Below are positions 53,489 to 62,837 of a stretch of 64,000 bases of DNA, in pieces. Source of the DNA: Saitoella complicata NRRL Y-17804 (Eukaryota; Ascomycota; Saitoellomycetes; Saitoellales; Saitoellaceae); NCBI RefSeq assembly GCF_001661265.1, contig NW_017566992.1, positions 1,348,892 through 1,412,891 of the forward strand, read 5' to 3'. The notes under the pieces are model-generated. The model did no database searches. It was not told where the DNA came from and saw only the letters and a list, made by a program, of their open reading frames with translations. The translations under genes were made by a program, and so were the position numbers. The first letter of the stretch is position 1. The number at the start of each line of letters is the position of its first letter.

Positions 53489-53966
53489 CCCCCACCCCCT
53501 TCCATTACAATGACTCCATGGCATGGGGAAGGAGGGAGCTGAGACTGAAAATATTATATTTCGTGGTTGATATGCATCTACTTGTGTCGTCTTAGGAGCT
53601 ACGGAAGGAATCTACACTTGTTATAGCCTTCTGAATTGCCCTACTTCAATCCCATTAATTGCGTGGGACAAATGCTCTCACAGATAATAACAGGACGCCG
53701 TCCAGAGCTCAAGATAGTTACCGGAACATTCCGCAGTATTGAGGAAGCCATTCACGATGGTACGCTAGCCCGAGGCAACATAGGCAAAAGAAGAAGAATT
53801 CTCTCAAAAGGAAGAGAAGTAGTAAGAAGCATGCAATTTCTCTAAGCAAGCTCATATAATCGTTCAATCACTCTGCATTACTACAATATACAGCTATCTA
53901 CTACCTGATGAGCTGTCGTATCAGATTATCCAGACTTCCAACTCCTATATCGCATATGACCGATGC
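53489..53966. other. Intergenic, convergent 3' ends
   Basis: 478 bp between the stops of the LETM1-like gene and NAB3. A 57-codon frame starting at an ATG near 53671 is not supported by anything else. Confidence 0.35.
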
Positions 53967-55877
53967 TTACTGCCGTCCTTGCAACCTTGCCAACTGCGCC
54001 ATGATATCCTGCACCTGCTGCGTCGGCGCACCCTGAGTCGCTGGTCCTGGTCCTGGTGCTCCAGCTCCGGGATACCCAGGCATAGCAAAGCCAGCAGGAA
54101 GTCCAGCGGGTGGGTATCCAGGAGCCACGGGTGCAGCACCAGGTTGCTGTGCCTTCGCAAGTGCGCCGATGACATTCTGCAAAGCCGCTGGGTCGAGGGA
54201 GGAGATGATGTTCGCGAGGTTCGCACCGGGAGCGGCGGCGACAGGGGGAGCAGCTATGGGCGGGTACCCAACCGGGGGAGGCATACCATACCCCATAGCC
54301 GGAGGAGCAGCGACGGCAGCAGCCGCCTGCTTCAACCTCTGCACGAGCGCGACACCGACATTGATATCCACATCCGCATACTCCTCAAACTTGACATTCG
54401 CGCCACCTCGGCGATCAAAGCACTGTAGACTGATTTTGTTTCTGTATTGCAGGTTTCGGTTGAGGATGACGACTGCGTCCACGCCTTCGACGACCATTTG
54501 TCGGATGACTTCGTCGACGGGGAGGCGGGGGGAGAGGGAGAGTGTGTGCGTGCGGAATTGTGCGGCGAATGCTGCATCAACGAATTTGACAAAGTTACGA
54601 TCCGCCTCGTCGAGGACGAGGATCTGGACTTCGGGGACATCGCGGCCGTGGCGTCTTGGGAGAGGGAATTGAGGGCCACCACGGGGTGATGGCGAGCGGT
54701 ATCCACGACGAGGAGGTGAGCGTGGACGACGGTCGTAGTAGTCACGATCACGCTCATCGCGGTACCGGGGTGGAGAACGACTAGAGCGCCCATAACGAGG
54801 CGGAGAACGAGCGTTATGGTTGTAGCCACCATAGTTACCCGCACCCGTCATACGTCCCGGTGCCCTCCCACGCGGTGAAATCGATCGATCACGGCTTCCG
54901 TACCTCGCCCTCTCCTTCTCCTTTTTCTCACGTTCGCGTTCCTCCCTTGGTCTTGGAGGCTTACTCACCTCCAAATGCAACTTCTTTCCGTGAATAGCCG
55001 TACCGTCCTCTCCATCGATCGCTGCCTTACAGTCTTCTCCACTCAAGAATTGGATAAAGCCGTAAGAGGGTTTGATAGAAATCTGGGCCATACGCCCATA
55101 CTTGTAAAACTTGGTAAAAAGCTCCCATTTAGTAGTTCCGTCAGGAAGGTTACCGATGAACATGCGGGCGTTGGGGGGCATCTGGTCAGGGTACATGGAT
55201 CCCATGATGTGCTGCTCATCCGCGAGGAATTTGTCGTATAAAACGGTAAGTTGGGATTTGTCCGGTTGTGGAGAACGAGTTCTGCGTCGGTCATTGGATG
55301 GAGAGGAGTTATGCTGAACTGGGCTGCGGTATGTGGCAGATGGGGATTGAGAGGGCTTCACGGCAGGTGCGGGAGCGGTGGTGGGAAGAGCAGAGATATT
55401 GGCTAGGAGGGATTGGAGGTCGACGGAAGATGGAATTCCAGTTGAAGGGAGTGCTGGTGGAGGAGCAGAAGTGGACTCGGCGGTAGCGACAGCAGGGGCA
55501 ACGGCGGAGTTGTTCAGGTTGGTGCTTTCCGCGGACGCGGTGGTGATGGAAGCAATTGCCTCAGGGACGGGAGCCGTAGCGGAGTTGTGGTTGCGATCAA
55601 CAGTGGGAAGGTTGAGCGATGCCTCGGGGTCATAGTCAGAGCCAGGAGAAGAGTCATCGTCAGACTCCTCGGATTCAAGTTCGACGGCCGATGATTGAGT
55701 AGGTGCAGGTGCGGGTGCGGGTGCGGTTACAGTCTCGGGAACATCTTCGGAAACATCCTCATCGGCTGAAGAGAAGTCAGAGGAAGCTGCAGGCGAAGAT
55801 ACTTGCTCAACGGCGGGCTCGGACTCGGGCTGGGGCGAAGGCTGATGCTGAATGGTGGTTTCGTCGGTCACGTCCAT
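53967..55877 (-). CDS. NAB3: Nuclear polyadenylated RNA-binding protein Nab3
   Basis: Intronless, 636 aa. Acidic and Ser/Ala-rich N-terminus, then a single RRM at about 237-305: ARMFIGNLPDGTTKWELFTKFYKYGRM with RNP1 SYGFIQFL. This is followed by an RS/RG-like region (SPPRYGRSSRSPPRYRDERDRD), a conserved globular part that resembles an anticodon-binding fold (VQILVLDEADRNFVKFVD...VDAVVILNRNLQYRNKISLQCFDRR) and a Pro/Gly/Ala C-terminus ending in a helical segment. In yeast Nab3 acts with Nrd1 and Sen1 in termination of non-coding transcripts. Divergent from UTP6. Confidence 0.9.
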   Translation of the reverse strand: MDVTDETTIQHQPSPQPESEPAVEQVSSPAASSDFSSADEDVSEDVPETVTAPAPAPAPTQSSAVELESEESDDDSSPGSDYDPEASLNLPTVDRNHNSATAPVPEAIASITTASAESTNLNNSAVAPAVATAESTSAPPPALPSTGIPSSVDLQSLLANISALPTTAPAPAVKPSQSPSATYRSPVQHNSSPSNDRRRTRSPQPDKSQLTVLYDKFLADEQHIMGSMYPDQMPPNARMFIGNLPDGTTKWELFTKFYKYGRMAQISIKPSYGFIQFLSGEDCKAAIDGEDGTAIHGKKLHLEVSKPPRPREEREREKKEKERARYGSRDRSISPRGRAPGRMTGAGNYGGYNHNARSPPRYGRSSRSPPRYRDERDRDYYDRRPRSPPRRGYRSPSPRGGPQFPLPRRHGRDVPEVQILVLDEADRNFVKFVDAAFAAQFRTHTLSLSPRLPVDEVIRQMVVEGVDAVVILNRNLQYRNKISLQCFDRRGGANVKFEEYADVDINVGVALVQRLKQAAAAVAAPPAMGYGMPPPVGYPPIAAPPVAAAPGANLANIISSLDPAALQNVIGALAKAQQPGAAPVAPGYPPAGLPAGFAMPGYPGAGAPGPGPATQGAPTQQVQDIMAQLARLQGRQ

Positions 55878-56311
55878 TCTGGTAGATCAGGGAGCAGGAC
55901 TGAATAAATAGCCTAGAATGTCGAATATAAAACGGTGAAGTTGTCGCACAGGGTCTATCTGACGATGGAGAGGCCAATAGTTTGGAAATGGGACTGGGTG
56001 GTGGTGTTATGGTTGAGGTCAAGAAGAGGGATTGCGATCGATTACGCGCCGAGATGAGGTTGGCCGAACAAGACCTCGACATCTAAAGAGACCATCTTCT
56101 TCAATATTACCCGTCGGAGAATGTAGCATCTTTCCATGTATATCGGAGGGCTGGTCCGATAACGCTCACCTGAATTGTCGATAAGACGGGATTTTTGGTC
56201 TCCTCGGTCGCAACAAAAAGCAGACTCACCACTCGTCCTACAACCTTTCAGGAGCACTGTACGGTCTAAAATACCCATAGTCCCCACCGTTAACCCTTCA
56301 CAACTGCTGCA
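55878..56311. promoter_or_regulatory. Divergent upstream region NAB3 / UTP6
   Basis: 434 bp between start codons. No gene or named element recognised. Confidence 0.35.
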
Positions 56312-57673
56312 ATGACCGACAAGGTCCAATACTACATCGAACAAGGTCTCCCTGAGCTCAAGGACCTGGAACAGAAAAAGATTTTCTCCAAGCTCGAATG
56401 CAAAGCAATCATGAAGAAGCGCACAGAGTTCGAACAAGCCCTTGCCCGCCGAATTGCCAAGAAGACCGACTTCCTACGATACGTGGAGTACGAGATGAAC
56501 TTGGAGGCGCTGAGGAAGAAGAGGGTAAAGAGGCTGAATATCATGGGAAAGCCGACTGTATCAGATTGGGCTGGTCAGAGACGAATTTTCTTCATCTTGG
56601 ATCGAGCGACGAGGAAGTTTCATGGGGATATTGCGTTGTGGGTTCAGTACATCAACTATGCTCGGTCTCAGAAATCGAACAAGGTCATCAACCGCGCCTT
56701 TGCTTCCGCGCTGCAGATGCACCCGACATGCCCGCAACTCTGGATCTTGGCGGCGCAGCATCAGTTTGAGGAGAATGGAGACGTGACTGCTGGACGGACG
56801 TTCATGCAGAGAGGGTTGCGGTTGAACAAGGACAGTGAGGACATGTGGGTGGAATACGCAAAGTTGGAGATGGTCTACATCGCAAAATTGTATGCACGAA
56901 GACGGATTTTGGGTATCGACGAGCAGGAAGAGGAGACGAAGCAGGAGGAAAGCGAGGATGACGAGGACGGAAACATCAAGTTGCCGACTATCATCGCAGC
57001 AGAGATGGACGATGGCACCCCGAAGGACAAGAACCTCCTCTCAGAAGTCGAAGTGAAAGCCCTCACGAATGCCGCAAATAACCCTGCACTCTCTGGTGCT
57101 ATCCCCCTCTCCATCACCAAATCCGCATTCTCCGCCCTTCCCAAGTCTACCTCGCTCCCAACACGTCTGTGGGAGTTGTTCGAATCTTTCAAGCAGTTAC
57201 CGGAGGTACGACAACAGTTATGCCAGATGGTGGAGGACTACCTTCGTACGCAATTCCCCAATACGCCGAAGGCATTGTTCTTCCTCCTCGTTCTTCCCAC
57301 GAAGACGCTCGAGCACGGTGCCGTGGACCCAGCATTCCCGGCTGCTTTGCGCGAGGTATTGAAGGGATTCTCTGCTACTTTGGTTGCTGCACGACCTCGT
57401 GCGGAACTTTACGACTTGTTCCTTGCGTACTTGCACGAGTACTTGTCTCTGCCTGTGTTGGAGACTAACTTGGAGAAGCTGTTGTCGGCGTTCTTTGCCA
57501 AGACTGTGAAGGATGCTGAGAAGGAAGGAGAGCTCGGTGCTAAGGGTTACGCGGTGTGGGTTAGACGCCTGCTCGCGAAGGAGAGGAATGCGGAGGCTGG
57601 ACAGGTCTTGGAGAGGGCTGTGAGAAAATGGGGTGAATCCCGAGATTTGGAGGAGGCACGAGAGTTACTTTAG
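56312..57673 (+). CDS. UTP6: U3 snoRNP protein Utp6
   Basis: Intronless, 453 aa. The start MTDKVQYYIEQGLPELKDLEQKKIF is diagnostic, followed by half-a-TPR (HAT) repeats from about residue 80 (ALWVQYINYARSQKSNKVINRAFASALQMHP, LWILAAQHQFEENGD, DMWVEYAKLEMVY). An acidic insert (EEETKQEESEDDEDGN) divides the protein. Utp6 belongs to the UTP-B subcomplex of the small-subunit processome. Its stop lies only 18 bp from the stop of the opposing ICT1-type gene. Confidence 0.95.
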   Translation: MTDKVQYYIEQGLPELKDLEQKKIFSKLECKAIMKKRTEFEQALARRIAKKTDFLRYVEYEMNLEALRKKRVKRLNIMGKPTVSDWAGQRRIFFILDRATRKFHGDIALWVQYINYARSQKSNKVINRAFASALQMHPTCPQLWILAAQHQFEENGDVTAGRTFMQRGLRLNKDSEDMWVEYAKLEMVYIAKLYARRRILGIDEQEEETKQEESEDDEDGNIKLPTIIAAEMDDGTPKDKNLLSEVEVKALTNAANNPALSGAIPLSITKSAFSALPKSTSLPTRLWELFESFKQLPEVRQQLCQMVEDYLRTQFPNTPKALFFLLVLPTKTLEHGAVDPAFPAALREVLKGFSATLVAARPRAELYDLFLAYLHEYLSLPVLETNLEKLLSAFFAKTVKDAEKEGELGAKGYAVWVRRLLAKERNAEAGQVLERAVRKWGESRDLEEARELL

Positions 57674-57691
57674 GATTGGGAATTTATGAAC

Positions 57692-58388
57692 CTAGTAATC
57701 ATCACCTTTTGATCTTCGCGAACTCTTCTTGTCGCTGAACCTTTTCTTCTCCTTCAGCCTTCGTTCATTGTCCCTCCTTGCTAGGTTCTTGACCTTGTCT
57801 TTCTGTTCTTGACTTGTTTCGCCTGGAATTTCTACACATTCTCGGATGATGTCGTATAATTTTCGATAAGCGTCTTCGAGGTTTGCTGCCTGTGTTCGTG
57901 AAGCTTGGGATTGGATCACGAGTTCGTTGTCTGAAGTCAGGTATTGCTTCGTTGAATGTGACGTCTTGATTGCTTCGATGACTTGCTTCGGGAGGAATGA
58001 AGCTTTTCTGAGTTCCAGCCGAACTGTAGCCTTGGTGTTCACTGTGCTCATGAGGTGAGTAAGGGCTGTTCAAGAGGGTGAGGGAGGACGTACGTTTGTT
58101 CACGTTCTGCCCGCCAGGACCGCTAGAGCGATCGAAACGAATTTCACACTTGTCCCGAGGAATGATTTCTGGATTGAACGATGCTTTCCATTTCCTGTCA
58201 TAATCTATGAGCGTTTGGAGGATGAGAACAGGCGAAGGATCGTACCGTAGCTGTGCGAGTTCGTGTTCATCTGCACTGAACCATCTTCGGCCAACTGTTG
58301 GTGGAAGGAAGGAAGCCTGCCACGGAGTAGGGACCTGTGCTGTTGATGAGGCCCAGAGGGATAGTTGCGAGCGTAAAGTGCGAAACAT
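57692..58388 (-). CDS. Mitochondrial class-I release-factor-like peptidyl-tRNA hydrolase (ICT1/Pth4 type)
   Basis: Exons 58094-58388 and 57692-58041, intron 52 nt (58042-58093); 214 aa. MFRTLRSQLSLWASSTAQV is a presequence. The catalytic GGQ stands in RSSGPGGQNVNKLNTKATVRLEL, which spans the intron, and the C-terminal basic tail (ARRDNERRLKEKKRFSDKKSSRR) is the ribosome-inserting tail of ICT1/ArfB proteins. It lacks the stop-codon recognition domain, so it acts as a codon-independent rescue hydrolase. Divergent from CWH43, convergent with UTP6. Confidence 0.92.
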
Positions 58389-58692
58389 GACAATTGTAAG
58401 GTTTTTGGAATATTACAACTGCAGCACGATGCGGTAACGTATACACCAGTATCGATGACCTCATACAAGTTGAAGGGAAACAGCTCGGAACGACGATTTT
58501 CTTGAGCCAATTCCAAGCAAATTATCAACTTTCTATAGCAAAACCGACCTTCTTCGGTTATGTGATTCTCCGGGTCACACGGCTCCACACCGGCCCCTGC
58601 GCGAGTTGGACGCGAGATTTCGAAGCAGTCAACACCATACAAGCCTCGACGACCCAGCGATTGACCAGCCTCAAGCTGAGCTGCTCGCTACA
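58389..58692. promoter_or_regulatory. Divergent upstream region ICT1-type gene / CWH43
   Basis: 304 bp between start codons; no gene inside and no named element. Confidence 0.35.
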
Positions 58693-61600
58693 ATGTCTTC
58701 AAGTCGCGTCGACAAGAACGGCGTCGGCATTACCCTCCTTTCCGCCTCCGGGAAGTGGGTTGCTCACGCCCACACTGCACTGGCATACACCGCGTTCGTC
58801 GGATGCTTACTAACCGCCATAGCGCTGCATTACAAGAAGATTGTCAAGAATGAGTTTTACGGGTATCCGGAGGAGTGGTTTCCGTCTGTGAGCGCTACCA
58901 TTGGTGACTGGTTCCCGGAGCGGAACTTGTTCCAGGTGTTGATTGCTGTTACTTCTGGTAGTTTAAGAGCTTGGTTCGCACGTGCAAGCGAAGCTGACGA
59001 TGCAGTACAGGTCCTCGATTTGCATTGATCGGACTGTGGTACCTTCTTACCTCGCACCGCAACACCAAGCTTCCCGCCATCGTCGCTTGTGTCGGTCTCC
59101 TGCGCACCATCACCTGTGGTGGATGGGTTTACATCACCTCTTCCGACAACCATGACTGGCATGACATTTTCATGATTTCATACCTCCTCCTCACCATCCC
59201 ATGGAGCTTCGGTGTCATGGCCGTCAGCCCCGTCAACCCTCGCGCAATGAAGCTGAGAAAACGAATGGCCGCTTGCTTTTACGGTGTCATCGTGCCTTTG
59301 GTCTACTTTTTCATCCAGCACAAGGTCCACCGCGTTCCAGGAGGTAGCATAGCCGCCTGGACCATGCCTTTGCGTGATTGCTGACCAAAATGTTACAGCT
59401 TACACCATCTACGCCTTCCTCGAATGGTCCCTCATCCTCTTCGACGTCGGTTTCGACTCTATTACCGCCCTTGATTTCGACACCTTTGAGCTTCGCGTCG
59501 TCGACGTTGCTGGAAAAAGTGCAGGGTATGCGGACTATCACCCTCTATGAACCTTTTAGAAGATACCAGATAGTAATACATGATTTTAAACAGGAAACCC
59601 GAGACCAAAGGCGCGAGGAGTGCGGAGGTAGAGAAGGTGAAGAAGGAGAAGGGGTATGTTTATGCGCAGACGAATGCGTTCTCGAAGAATGAGGCGTTGG
59701 ATTTCGTTGCGGATTGCTATCATGGGGTAGGACCTCTTCGTCCAATGGCCTGTGTGCTGATCGCTGATTGCTGATGCGTTATACAGTTTGTCTTCTGGAC
59801 TACGTTGACTTCGCTTGGTGTCTGTGTCTGGTACTTCCCTCTGTGGAACATGGGTATCTCCGGATACGAAGCCATGCTCGTCACCACCCTCGCCCCCGTC
59901 TTCCTCGGCATCGGTCCCTTCCGCCGCATCATCGCCGCCAACCCCGGCGTTTTCCACCTCCTTTCCCTCATCGCCATCGTTTCCTACAGGATCGAGAACC
60001 CCGCTCACCGTCTGATGTGCGTCGGTGCTGGTGTCGCACTCACGACCAGTACTTGGTGTGCGATCTTCCAGAGTTTGAGGGGTAAGGATGGGGAGATGGA
60101 GCGTATGAGCACTGCGTGGGGTATCGGGTTGGTTATGAGTAATGTTGTCAAGTATGCTTGTTTCTCAAACAACCCTCTGTGGCCGATCATGAACGGTAAG
60201 ACCGGTGGCTGGAACAAGACCGGTATCGTGCTCGCCGTGCTGGCTTGCGTCCGCACCATCGTTCGTCAACGCAGGGTTGGCGAGCAAACCACCGTTCTTG
60301 AGGGTAAGAAGAAGCAGGAGAAGACGGGATCGGTTTTCTTCGCTGCGTGCGGATTAGCCGGTCTCCTCTTCGCCTTGCAATCATTGCTTTCAGACTCGAC
60401 TACCATGATTCTCTGGGTCTGGGATGGATTCCCGGTTCGTGGACCTTTGGCTGTGCCTCACGGTGCCGTAACGATGATCGCCATGTCCGTCGGTATCATC
60501 CTCAGCACCCTCTCCAACGGGTTCGGGCGTAACTGGGTCTTTTACACCATCGCCTGCATATCCACCTTCTTCCTCCACAAAGTCCCAGGATGGTTCGGAT
60601 ACTACGGTGCCCTCATCCTCACCGTATACCTCATGTCCCTTATCCCCGAGTTCTTCCGCAGCGCAGCAACGGTCAACAAACCCGGCCGTACCTTCGGTTT
60701 GGCGTGGTTGTTTTACTGTTTGTTCGTGCTCGCGCATGTCTGGGTCGTCGCGTATGAGTTCGTGCCTGGAGGTCCGTTGTTGAGGGAGAGAACGGATTTG
60801 GTGTTGACGTTCATGATGGGCTTCATTGGGTTGGGTGTGTATAACGCCACGACTCTCCATGGACAATCGAAGCAGGCGCAGGCTAAGGTGCAGCCAATGA
60901 AGGCGAGTAATCGGAGTCCCGCGTATGGCAAGTCAGTCTTGTCCATCCTATGTGCCGCCGCGATCGCAATCGCATACCTCCGGTTCCCAACGTACGACTT
61001 CAAACCCTACCACCCCGAAGAAAAACTTTTCACAGCAGGTATCTGGACCATCCATTTCGGTCTCGACAACGACATGTGGGCCTCCGAAATCCGTATGCGT
61101 GACGCGATCCGTGATCTCGAACTCGACGTCATCGGGCTACTCGAGAGTGATAACCAACGTATCATCATGGGAAACCGTGATTTGACACAACGTGTTGCGG
61201 AGGAGTTGGGGATGTACGCTGATTATGGACCGGGTCCGAATAAGCATACCTGGGGCGCGGCATTACTGTCTAAATTCCCCATCTTGAATTCGACGCATCA
61301 TCTCCTTCCCTCGCCGAGAGGTGAACTCGCCCCGGCTATTCACGCCACACTTGATGTCTACGGAACCTGGGTCGACATCATCGTCTCGCATAACGGACAA
61401 GAAGAAAACCCCGAAGACCGATTCCAACAAACAACAGAATTAGCCCGAATCATGCGCGAAGACAGCGACCGCCCCCTCGTTTTCCTCGGTTACGTCGTAA
61501 CGAAGCCACACGAAGGCAACTACCCCATCCTCATCGACGACGCCCACATGCACGATATCGAACCCGAAGATTGGGATAGATGGTGTGAGTATGTTGCGTT

Positions 61601-61847
61601 TAGGGGGGTGAAGAGGGTTGGGTATGCGCGGGTTTCGAGGGGGACGATTACGGATACGGAGATTCAGACGGGGAAGTTTGTGGTGGTGGATGCGGATGCG
61701 GAAGGTGGGATGGAGGCGGTGCCGAGTTATCGGCGGGTGGGGGAGGGTGAGGTGCCGGAGGGATATAGGTATCCGGGGATGTTCCGTGGGGAGGGGGTTA
61801 GGGGACATCGGTACCATGTGTTTGATGAGCCGTGGTATTACGACTGA
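58693..61847 (+). CDS. CWH43: GPI-lipid remodelling protein Cwh43
   Basis: Five exons: 58693-58957, 59011-59343, 59399-59525, 59594-59726 and 59787-61847, with introns of 53, 55, 68 and 60 nt; 972 aa, close to the yeast protein. The N-terminal Frag1/PGAP2-like membrane domain (GKWVAHAHTALAYTAF, ...SSDNHDWHDIFM) and the C-terminal domain are in one chain, as in yeast but not in animals. Many membrane spans run to about residue 690; the end (about 700-972) is an endonuclease/exonuclease/phosphatase-fold domain (TIHFGLDNDMW, DVIGLLESDN, IIVSHNGQEEN). Cwh43 puts ceramide on GPI anchors. Confidence 0.96.
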
Positions 61848-62130
61848 GGTGCGAGATGATGGCAGAGGACAATATTGTTGTGTTTGAAGGTTCGATAGAA
61901 TTTCATTTTGATTGAGGGATCACATGATTGTAATTCCTTATTGATCACACGCTGGAGTATCACTTCCTAATCGACAAGGCAACCCGGTGGTGTGACATGC
62001 TTCACGTACCAAGCTGCTTGAGCAAGCTGGATGCTGGTAGTGACATTCACGTTTTCATCAAGTATGGCCTGCGATCCTCTGGGTATCTTTCCTTTTTCTA
62101 TCTGCGCGTACATAATCACATCAATCCCTC

Positions 62131-62731
62131 TTACATATCCGGCGGAGGCGCAAAAGGATTAGGAATCTAGAAGTTTGAACACCACGTCAGCACCATCCAG
62201 TCACTCTCTCGCTCCAAGGACATACCTCTTCTGAACCGTCGATAGGGGAGATGAGAACGAGGTTAACACCGCGAACGACGATGAGTCCGAGTTGCCTGGT
62301 TTGCTCTGTCACCTGGCCGTCTTCGGGATCTGTTTAAATGGTCGGTTAACAACACTGTAGAGTGTGTAGTTGGCGCAATCGCGTACCTCGAAGATACTCT
62401 TGCACGTCATCTAAAACAAGGTTCATCAATTGGTCATGTCCTTTGAGCGTACCAACGACTGATTCAACACTTGTCAGCATACCACACCGCAACAATCCGC
62501 CTCCCATACATGCTCACCTTCACGTCCACCAGCAAACTTGACACGAATCTGCTTATCCTTATACTTGGCCAAATCCAGAATGGCCTCCTTCTTTGGTCTG
62601 TCCTGGGTACCGCCATAGCCTCCACGACCACCACCGCGTCCTCGACTGTTTCCGTTGCCGCGTGTCTGGTTCTGGTTGTTATTGTTTAGTCCCCATTTGC
62701 TCACTTCTGTGAATGCACGTACTCTGTCCAT
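62131..62731 (-). CDS. LSM7: U6 snRNA-associated Sm-like protein Lsm7
   Basis: Four exons: 62518-62731, 62387-62458, 62226-62329 and 62131-62166; introns 59, 57 and 59 nt; 141 aa. A Gly/Arg/Asn-rich N-terminal extension (RGRGGGRGGYGG) precedes the Sm fold: KKEAILDLAKYKDKQIRVKFAGGRE-VVGTLKGHDQLMNLVLDDVQEYLRD, then RQLGLIVVRGVNLVLISP. Lsm7 is part of both Lsm1-7 (mRNA decay) and Lsm2-8 (U6 snRNA). The RGG-like extension is longer than in yeast. The dense introns make it almost invisible without splicing. Divergent from SUA5, 106 bp between starts. Confidence 0.94.
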
Positions 62732-62837
62732 GATTGAATTGAATGGGATTCAAGGCGGTGATCCGTGCGCGACCAGTTGACAGCTCCAGCTATGGAGAAG
62801 CGACGGCTACGTTACAGTACTGCTGTGTGCAGGATTC

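Noticed and set aside
53671-53845. 57-codon plus-strand frame
   Set aside because: Lies between convergent genes, no recognisable protein, likely 3' UTR.
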